DNA from: Streptococcus phocae
GTDB lineage: Bacteria; Bacillota; Bacilli; Lactobacillales; Streptococcaceae
Direction of reading: 5' to 3'
Assembly (NCBI RefSeq): GCF_001302265.1
Contig: NZ_LHQM01000003.1
Span: 1 to 64,000, forward strand
DNA length: 64,000 bases
The translations under genes were made by a program, and so were the position numbers. This document shows, piece after piece, positions 58,584-64,000 of this stretch. Position 1 is the stretch's first letter; every line of letters starts with the position of its first letter. The notes beneath the pieces are model-generated. The model was not told where the DNA came from. It saw nothing but the letters and a program-made list of their open reading frames with translations, and searched no databases.

Positions 58584-58753
58584 ATAACAAAAATCATCTG
58601 GTTATTCAAGTTATTATTTGGAGTTAACATGACCTCACAAATAAAATGAGTTGTTACTAGCAAATAGAAATCAAGAAGTTACAAATCATGTTGAGACAAT
58701 AGTCAAAGAGTCTGCGAAAGCGTAAATGCTCCATTCGATAAGTCCTTCTTCAC

Positions 58754-58784
58754 ATCTTTCCGAAAAACTATAATTTTCTTGAAA
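58754..58784. other. difSL chromosome-dimer resolution site
   Basis: A 31-bp element upstream of xerS contains TTTCCGAAAAACTATAATTT followed by TCTTGAAA. It agrees with the streptococcal/lactococcal difSL site used by the single recombinase XerS. Unlike classic dif it is asymmetric. It marks the replication terminus region. Confidence 0.85.
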
Positions 58785-58807
58785 GATGCACATCGCTATG
58801 GTATACT
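58779..58807 (+). promoter_or_regulatory. xerS promoter overlapping difSL
   Basis: TTGAAA (58779-58784), a 17-bp spacer and TATACT (58802-58807) with extended TG. The -35 is formed by the right end of difSL. Confidence 0.7.
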
Positions 58808-58843
58808 ACTATTAAACAAAATCAATCGCTATCGAGGATAATT

Positions 58844-59914
58844 ATGAGACGAGAATTACTATTAAAAAAAATTGAAAGCTATAAAAACATCATGCCCTGG
58901 TTTGTCTGTGATTATTACCAATCAAAATTATCAGTACCTTATAGTTTTACAACGCTTTATGAGTATCTAAAAGAGTACAAACGTTTTTTTGATTGGCTTA
59001 TAGATGCTGATCTCACAACAGCTTCGTCCATTGCTAACATTGAGCTGACAACCTTGGAGAAACTGAGTAAAAAAGATATGGAGTCCTTTATTTTATATCT
59101 CAGGGAACGCCCATCTCTAAACACTTACTCCAATAAAGAGGGGGTTTCTCAGACAACAATTAATCGTACCCTGTCAGCCTTATCCAGTTTGTATAAATAC
59201 CTGACAGAAGAGGTTGAAAATGAGGTGGGCGAGCCATATTTCTACCGAAATGTCATGAAAAAAGTAGCTACAAAAAAGAAAAAAGAAACCCTGGCATCTA
59301 GGGCAGAAAACATCAAGCAAAGGCTTTTTTTGGGGGACGAAACACTTGGTTTTTTAGACTATATTGAAAACAGCTATGTTGGAAAACTATCTAATCGTGC
59401 AAAAGTATCTTTTCAAAAAAATAAGGAAAGGGACTTAGCCATCATAGCCCTACTACTTGCTTCTGGGATACGTTTATCTGAGGCGGTTAACCTTGACCTT
59501 AAAGACGTCAATGTTAAGATGATGATGATTGAAGTAACTCGAAAAGGTGGCAAAAGAGATGCTGTGAATATTGCTTCTTTTGCTAAGCCTTATTTGGAGA
59601 ACTATTTAGCGATTCGCAAAGAACGTTACAAGGCTGAAAAGCAAGATTTGGCTTTCTTTTTAACAGATTATCGAGGTCTTCCAAATCGAATAGATGCTTC
59701 CAGCATTGAAAAAATGGTCGCCAAATATTCAGAAGGCTTCAAGATTCGAGTGACCCCCCATAAATTACGTCACACCTTAGCAACTAGATTATACGACGCT
59801 TCTAAATCACAAGTCTTGGTTAGTCATCAATTAGGACACGCTTCTACCCAAGTCACGGATCTCTATACTCATATCGTTAATGATGAGCAAAAAAATGCTC
59901 TGGATAAGCTATAA
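58844..59914 (+). CDS. xerS: Tyrosine recombinase XerS
   Basis: XerS resolves chromosome dimers at difSL with FtsK, replacing XerC/XerD in streptococci. The 356-residue protein has the SAM-like N-domain and the catalytic residues Arg in [17 protein letters not shown], a His in HQLGHAS and the nucleophile Tyr in [14 protein letters not shown] precedes the ATG. Its recombination site lies just upstream, as in other streptococci. An inverted repeat covers its stop codon. Confidence 0.96.
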   Translation: MRRELLLKKIESYKNIMPWFVCDYYQSKLSVPYSFTTLYEYLKEYKRFFDWLIDADLTTASSIANIELTTLEKLSKKDMESFILYLRERPSLNTYSNKEGVSQTTINRTLSALSSLYKYLTEEVENEVGEPYFYRNVMKKVATKKKKETLASRAENIKQRLFLGDETLGFLDYIENSYVGKLSNRAKVSFQKNKERDLAIIALLLASGIRLSEAVNLDLKDVNVKMMMIEVTRKGGKRDAVNIASFAKPYLENYLAIRKERYKAEKQDLAFFLTDYRGLPNRIDASSIEKMVAKYSEGFKIRVTPHKLRHTLATRLYDASKSQVLVSHQLGHASTQVTDLYTHIVNDEQKNALDKL

Positions 59915-59948
59915 TATTTACATAAATATATTTACGTAAATATTATAG
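59909..59948. repeat. Inverted repeat at the xerS 3' end
   Basis: CTATAATATTTAC (59909-59921) and GTAAATATTATAG (59936-59948) are exact 13-base arms with a 14-base spacer. No T-run; it borders the -35 of the next gene. Confidence 0.6.
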
Positions 59949-59951
59949 TGG

Positions 59952-59980
59952 TTTACAAATTAGAAAGAATTCATTAAAAT
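59952..59980 (+). promoter_or_regulatory. Promoter of the NusG_II gene
   Basis: TTTACA (59952-59957), a 17-bp spacer and TAAAAT (59975-59980). The predicted start of transcription coincides with the GTG start codon at 59987. Confidence 0.6.
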
Positions 59981-59986
59981 AATACT

Positions 59987-60424
59987 GTGAAAACGACATT
60001 TAAAAAAATAATCTCTTATTTCAAACCTTATGACTACATCTTTCTTCTTCTTTCGATTGTTATCTCTTGCTTACCACTCATTATAACGTCCTACAAAGGT
60101 TCTAGCGTGACGGATGCTACTGTTGCGATTGTTAAAATCAACGGGAAAATTGTTGATCGCTTTTCATTACAGACAGATGGTCCCCATATCGAAAAAACTT
60201 ATTACCCTCAAAAAGGGCATTATAATATCATAGAGGTTAAAGGTAATCAGATTAGAGTCAAAGAAGATAACAGCCCTGATCAAATTGCTGTTAAAACAGG
60301 ATGGATTGATACCCCTGGTCAATTGTCTGTTTGTTTACCGCATCAATTGATCATTGAAATACAGGGAACCAATCGTCCTCAAAAATCTCCCAAACAAGAA
60401 GATGACCTGATTCTTCCATTATAA
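59987..60424 (+). CDS. NusG domain II-containing membrane protein
   Basis: This 145-residue protein has one N-terminal membrane segment (about 17-35, YIFLLLSIVISCLPLIITS) and an extracytoplasmic NusG_II domain: VAIVKINGKIVDRFSL, HYNIIEVKGNQIRVKEDNSPDQIAVKTGWI and CLPHQLIIEI. Such proteins are regularly found with FMN-binding, ApbE and quinone genes in Gram-positive bacteria, as here. The only start is a GTG with no Shine-Dalgarno. A shared bidirectional terminator separates it from menA. Confidence 0.85.
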   Translation: MKTTFKKIISYFKPYDYIFLLLSIVISCLPLIITSYKGSSVTDATVAIVKINGKIVDRFSLQTDGPHIEKTYYPQKGHYNIIEVKGNQIRVKEDNSPDQIAVKTGWIDTPGQLSVCLPHQLIIEIQGTNRPQKSPKQEDDLILPL

Positions 60425-60453
60425 AACCCATCGTTGGATATGATATCCAGCAA
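60424..60453. terminator. Bidirectional terminator between the NusG_II gene and menA
   Basis: AAACCCAT..TGGATAT pairs with ATATCCA..ATGGGTTT, followed by T-rich DNA. Confidence 0.88.
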
Positions 60454-60468
60454 TGGGTTTTTCTATTT

Positions 60469-61422
60469 TTAATGATAAATAGCTAAAAAGCTCAGTAACA
60501 ATAAGTACAGACCATTAAAGAGAATAAAGTTTTTTACAGACTCAAGAAAAGTACCTTCTTTTGTTTGTTGCTTCAGAAATGCTAATAGGCCTTTTAAGCT
60601 AATAGGATAAGCGATAAACAGGGCTAAAGTTGCTAAAGGTAACCAGCCTAGCATCACGTAGACAATAAGCATGCCCCAGGCGATGGTATGCAAGAAAGCA
60701 TATAAATTCAGACTTGCTTTATTTCCAATATAGTGAACCAGGGTATAGCGCTTATTGAGAATATCTTGGGGGTAATCGCAAATGTTATTGGCTAGCATGA
60801 TATTTGCGATCAGTGCCATCAAAGGAACTGACATGATAGCAATTTTGACAATTTCCAACAGTTTAGCTGTAATTAAAAAACTATCTCCACTCCACTGAGA
60901 ATAAAGTAATCGTTGAGGATCTTGAACATAGACGGCTAAGAAAAAAATACCAAATCCCATAGTGATTCCTGAAAAAATCTCACCTAAAGGCAGTCTTGAT
61001 AAGGGTAATGGACCAAAGGTGTAAAAAATACCAATTAAAAAGCAAATAATTCCAATCGGCAATAATAAGATATCAGTCTTAAAAACCAGAATTAGCGATA
61101 TGAGTGATGAAAATATTAATAGGCCATAAATAATTTTTAGCATTGTCTGATAGTCTAGCTGGTATTTGCCAATGACATTACTTTGAGTTTGGTAGGTAGT
61201 GTCGTAAGCTTTAGCAAAGTCCATAGCATTATTAATGGCTGTGGTACACATGTCAAAGGATATAACAGCTATGACAAACAAAATGCTATTTGCGACGTTA
61301 AAATTGTGATAATGGAGCTGTGCCCAAACAAAACCAATCAGCATAGGAAATACACTAGCGACTTTTGTTTTAATATCAACAAATTCTAAAAAAATAGGGA
61401 CAGTGATTGGATTATGTTTCAT
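60469..61422 (-). CDS. menA: UbiA-family prenyltransferase, MenA-type
   Basis: This 317-residue membrane protein has about eight hydrophobic segments and the two prenyl-diphosphate/Mg motifs NNAMDFAKAYD and NNICDYPQD. MenA joins polyprenyl diphosphate to 1,4-dihydroxy-2-naphthoate to give demethylmenaquinone. No other men gene is visible, so the naphthoate may be taken from outside. It overlaps the apbE stop by 11 bases in the minus-strand cluster. Confidence 0.9.
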   Translation of the reverse strand: MKHNPITVPIFLEFVDIKTKVASVFPMLIGFVWAQLHYHNFNVANSILFVIAVISFDMCTTAINNAMDFAKAYDTTYQTQSNVIGKYQLDYQTMLKIIYGLLIFSSLISLILVFKTDILLLPIGIICFLIGIFYTFGPLPLSRLPLGEIFSGITMGFGIFFLAVYVQDPQRLLYSQWSGDSFLITAKLLEIVKIAIMSVPLMALIANIMLANNICDYPQDILNKRYTLVHYIGNKASLNLYAFLHTIAWGMLIVYVMLGWLPLATLALFIAYPISLKGLLAFLKQQTKEGTFLESVKNFILFNGLYLLLLSFLAIYH

Positions 61423-62464
61423 TGGTAATGTGATACTCCTTATGTGTTAAATGAAATGTGTTTTTTAGCCCATTACTCAGATGAACTCCCTTATTTTTAT
61501 CAATAAAGACCGCTTCAACATGATCCATTTGATTGATATAAGCCAGTCCTTCTTCGATGCCTAGTGAAAAAACAGCCGTGGATAGAGCATCTCCTTCCAA
61601 AGACGTTCTGCTAAATACCGTTACCCCTGAAATATTATTATCGACAGGATAACCTGTTTTTGGGTCCATAATATGGTGGTATTTGATACCATCTACTTCG
61701 AGATAACGCTCGTAAATTCCCGAGGTTACGATAGATTGGTTTTTCAACCTGACGGTGCCGACCGTATCTCCTCTGACGTCATCAGGGTTTTGTACCCCAA
61801 CATTCCATCCTTCTTTGTGGTTTGGTGATGTTCCAAGAACAACAACATTACCGCCAAGATTGATAATTGCCGTGTTAATCTTATTTTTCAAAAAGATTTG
61901 CTTTACCTCGTCGGCAATAAAACCTTTGGAAATCCCTCCCAACTCTAAGGTCATGCCTTTTTCAATCAAAACCGTTGATTTCTTTTTATCTAAATGAATT
62001 TTTCGGAAATCAATATGCGGCAATGCTTGTTGAATGCTTAAGTCATCAGGTCTTCGGGCTTCTTTGTCTCCGATACGCCATAGGTTAGTAATGGCTCCAA
62101 TTGTGATATCGAACTTGCCATGGCTAGCTCTTGATATTTTTTGAGCTTCTTTGATGATTTTAAAGGTCCTTGGATCAACAGTTACTGCTTTTTTTCCAGC
62201 GCTTTTATTGATTCGATAGACGTCAGAACCTTTGAGATTTGTCGAGAGCAATTGTTCCATCTCTTTGATGTAGGAAATGGCTTGTTCCATAGTTTTTTCT
62301 TGATGTTTGTGGTAAATGCTTAGTTGCACAACGGTATGTAGTAACGATTCGCTACGAACCAGTGGTTGGTTGGTCACTTCAAGGGAAGTGTTCCGAGAGG
62401 TATGGTGACAACCGTACAAAACAAGACACAACATCGACACCAATAAATAGTTTAGGTATTTCAT
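61412..62464 (-). CDS. ApbE lipoprotein, FAD:protein FMN transferase
   Basis: This 350-residue lipoprotein has signal and lipobox VLYGC (Cys19) and the ApbE core: LGGISKGFIADEV, TAIINLGGNVVV, SIVTSGIYERYLEVDG, HHIMDPKTGYPVD and EGDALSTAVFSLG. It flavinylates targets outside the membrane; the FMN-binding lipoprotein downstream of its promoter side (62528-63040) is the obvious substrate. This corresponds to FmnB of the Listeria electron-transfer locus. A second, cytosolic ApbE is encoded at 32153-33091. Confidence 0.93.
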   Translation of the reverse strand: MKYLNYLLVSMLCLVLYGCHHTSRNTSLEVTNQPLVRSESLLHTVVQLSIYHKHQEKTMEQAISYIKEMEQLLSTNLKGSDVYRINKSAGKKAVTVDPRTFKIIKEAQKISRASHGKFDITIGAITNLWRIGDKEARRPDDLSIQQALPHIDFRKIHLDKKKSTVLIEKGMTLELGGISKGFIADEVKQIFLKNKINTAIINLGGNVVVLGTSPNHKEGWNVGVQNPDDVRGDTVGTVRLKNQSIVTSGIYERYLEVDGIKYHHIMDPKTGYPVDNNISGVTVFSRTSLEGDALSTAVFSLGIEEGLAYINQMDHVEAVFIDKNKGVHLSNGLKNTFHLTHKEYHITNET

Positions 62465-62527
62465 AAATGCTCCTTGATGTAAAATAGAGAGTTAAGCCAA
62501 ACTCAACTCTCTATGATACCCACAGCT

Positions 62528-63040
62528 TTATTTTGGTAAATCAATTAAAATAGTCTCAGTTTGTCCTTTGCTGGCTGCTTTTAAGAGTGCCTTAGCAGAT
62601 GCTTTGAAATTAGCAGAGGTGTGTGTGGCACCTGACACAACTTCGACATCATCAATAGTTTGTTTTTTAACCAATTGATCATTTAATTTTTCGGTTGCTT
62701 CTTTAGACGATGTACCTGATTTTGCCTTCATCTTTTTATTGTACTCGTCATCGTCAGCTTTATATTTTCCATCTTTGTTTTCGTAGTTAAAATCCGATGC
62801 TGTGATGAGTCCATCTGTCACAGTGATGGTATGAACAACTTTCCAACCATGCTTATCAAATTCTGATTCAGCCTTGTAGTTGCCATCTTTAAGGGTTACT
62901 TTTTCTTCAGTCGATTTAGAAACTTTTTCAGTTTTTGCTTCTGAAGAAGAGGATTTTTTATCATTAGCCTTGTTGCCACAAGCAGCAAGTGTTATGAGCG
63001 ATGCTACTAACAGTGAACCTGTTAACATTTTCTTTTTCAT
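62528..63040 (-). CDS. FMN-binding domain lipoprotein (PplA-like, single domain)
   Basis: This 170-residue lipoprotein has lipobox TLAAC (Cys21), a Ser/Lys-rich linker (about 22-50) and one FMN_bind domain with DGNYKAESEFDKHGWK. It ends with the flavinylation motif VVSGATHTSANFK, where ApbE would attach FMN to Thr. Listeria PplA has two such domains; this form has one. I start at the ATG at 63040 after GGAGG; a TTG lies one codon earlier. It lies next to apbE on the same strand. Confidence 0.92.
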   Translation of the reverse strand: MKKKMLTGSLLVASLITLAACGNKANDKKSSSSEAKTEKVSKSTEEKVTLKDGNYKAESEFDKHGWKVVHTITVTDGLITASDFNYENKDGKYKADDDEYNKKMKAKSGTSSKEATEKLNDQLVKKQTIDDVEVVSGATHTSANFKASAKALLKAASKGQTETILIDLPK

Positions 63041-63115
63041 CAAAAAGAACCTCCATTCTAAATTACAAAATTATTATATCACAAGCTAATAGACTTGTCT
63101 AATGCCTGAAAACCT

Positions 63116-64000
63116 TCATGATGTTTTGCCAATCAAGATGTTTTTAATAAAAGCCAGGAAAGGTTCAGGGTTTTTGACTGGCAAAAGATGGACGTTATGT
63201 TGAATTTTATCAATGTACTTTTCAAGTAAGGTTTCTGTTCTATGAAAACTGTTAAGACTTACTAAATGATCATAGAAAGCATCTAGCTCCCACTGCTCCC
63301 ACTGCTTATTTTGCTTAGTACCTAGTAAGGTTCGAACCTCTGATGATTCTTGCATCGCAATAATCGTTGGGGCGGTATAAATGCCATTTTGGATGTCTTG
63401 CATACGAGGTTTTCCTGATTGTTTTTTAGGACTACGAAAGTCAATCAAATCATCAGACAGTTGAAAAGCCATGCCAAGATAAATACCGATACGACGTGCT
63501 GCTTGCAATTCTTTTTTAGAGAGCCTTGGATTCCAGGCGCCTAGCTGACAAGCCATGCCGAATAAAAAAGCCGTTTTACCCTTGATTTGTTTCAGGTAGC
63601 TTTTCATTGTCATAGATAGGTTGTTTTGATTCATTAACTGGGTTAATTCACCAACTAAGATGCGTTCAATCAATTGGTACTGCATCATGTCCATGCTTTT
63701 TGTATTTGCTGGCTCAAGGAGTCGATAGCCTTTGTTTGATAGTCTACCAGCATAGGCTAACAGGTAGTCGCCAGCATAGATGGCAATTTTATTGGTATGG
63801 GTTTTGTGAAAAGGCTCAAGCGTCCTTCTTAAATCCGCCTCATCAATAACATCATCATGAATCAAAGTTGCTAGGTGTAGCACTTCAATAGAAGCAGCCA
63901 GATATAGTTTGCCTTTCGAGATATGACCTTCTACTTCCTTTGCTAAGTAAAGGCAAAGCCCTGCTCTAAGGTATTTGCCAGGAGCATTAATATAGTCTAT
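63116..64000 (-). CDS. Polyprenyl diphosphate synthase (partial, start outside the window)
   Basis: The frame stays open to the window edge, so the N-terminus is missing; 294 residues are visible. It has the PGKYLRAGLCLYLA segment, the first Asp-rich motif LIHDDVIDEADLRR and the second QLSDDLIDFRSPKK of trans-prenyl synthases. It likely makes the side chain for MenA. It is 75 bases upstream of the FMN-binding gene and probably part of the same unit. Confidence 0.92.
   Translation of the reverse strand: MDYINAPGKYLRAGLCLYLAKEVEGHISKGKLYLAASIEVLHLATLIHDDVIDEADLRRTLEPFHKTHTNKIAIYAGDYLLAYAGRLSNKGYRLLEPANTKSMDMMQYQLIERILVGELTQLMNQNNLSMTMKSYLKQIKGKTAFLFGMACQLGAWNPRLSKKELQAARRIGIYLGMAFQLSDDLIDFRSPKKQSGKPRMQDIQNGIYTAPTIIAMQESSEVRTLLGTKQNKQWEQWELDAFYDHLVSLNSFHRTETLLEKYIDKIQHNVHLLPVKNPEPFLAFIKNILIGKTS

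Larger units (their letters stand above)
58584..58843. other. Intergenic region with difSL
   Basis: No open frame with a ribosome site. It holds the HdiR-like promoter (58581-58609), difSL (58754-58784) and the xerS promoter (58779-58807). Confidence 0.7.

Noticed and set aside
58844-59914. XerS as the integrase of a genomic island
   Set aside because: The adjacent difSL site and the close match to XerS show it is the housekeeping chromosome-dimer recombinase.

Overview
The window is a low-GC Gram-positive chromosome segment from a pyogenic-group Streptococcus. Nox, GyrA, SrtA, Ldh, NadK, MnmE, GlyA and the XerS/difSL pair all look streptococcal. SrtA, RpiA and MnmE resemble the S. pyogenes proteins as I remember them but differ at many positions, so a relative such as S. 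dysgalactiae, S. canis or S. equi is as likely as S. pyogenes. I see no rRNA, tRNA, CRISPR array, intact prophage or intact transposon.

Layout. 0-6 kb: mnmE (minus), then a nucleoside/pentose salvage run rpiA-deoB-punA-deoD plus an uncharacterised coupled gene. 6-11 kb: an MtaR/CpsY-type LysR regulator, a helical hypothetical, then pyrK-pyrDb and pyrF-pyrE, each pair behind its own PyrR-type attenuator. 11-17 kb: an amidase, an amino-acid ABC binding protein and permease without an ATPase, an SGNH hydrolase, an AI-2E-family exporter and radC. 17-26 kb: a class I glutamine amidotransferase, rex, DUF1831-cysteine desulfurase-prs and a CYTH protein on the minus strand; relQ-nadK-rluD-like-pta on the plus strand; a PAS-like hypothetical. 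26-32 kb: a two-gene OpuC/EgtUV-type importer, guaC, and xpt-pbuX behind a guanine riboswitch. 32-40 kb: a cytosolic ApbE paralogue, a tautomerase, and the operon tdk-prfA-prmC-tsaC-glyA-ndpA-like-pvaA-like. 40-46 kb: nox, a RibD_C-like reductase, ldh, gyrA and srtA. 46-53 kb: a VOC protein, an AdcAII/Lmb-type zinc lipoprotein with a single-triad Pht/Sht mini-lipoprotein, a DUF1002 protein, dtpT and a FemAB-family transferase. 52.5-53.3 kb: a small insertion bounded by a 17-bp repeat of the guaA 3' end. 53-58.5 kb: guaA, gntR, ylxM-ffh and a LexA-like (HdiR-type) repressor. 58.6-64 kb: difSL-xerS, marking the replication terminus region, then a flavinylation and quinone cluster (NusG_II protein, menA, lipoprotein apbE, FMN-binding lipoprotein, polyprenyl synthase cut by the window edge).

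Themes. Much of the window is nucleotide salvage and synthesis under RNA control (two PyrR attenuators, one guanine riboswitch). A second theme is redox balance: Rex, Nox, Ldh, Pta and the ApbE/FMN/MenA cluster, which resembles a reduced version of Gram-positive flavin-based extracellular electron transfer. The observations most worth following are the guaA insertion scar with its microproteins, the one-triad histidine protein, the reduced electron-transfer cluster, and the xerS promoter whose -35 box lies inside difSL.
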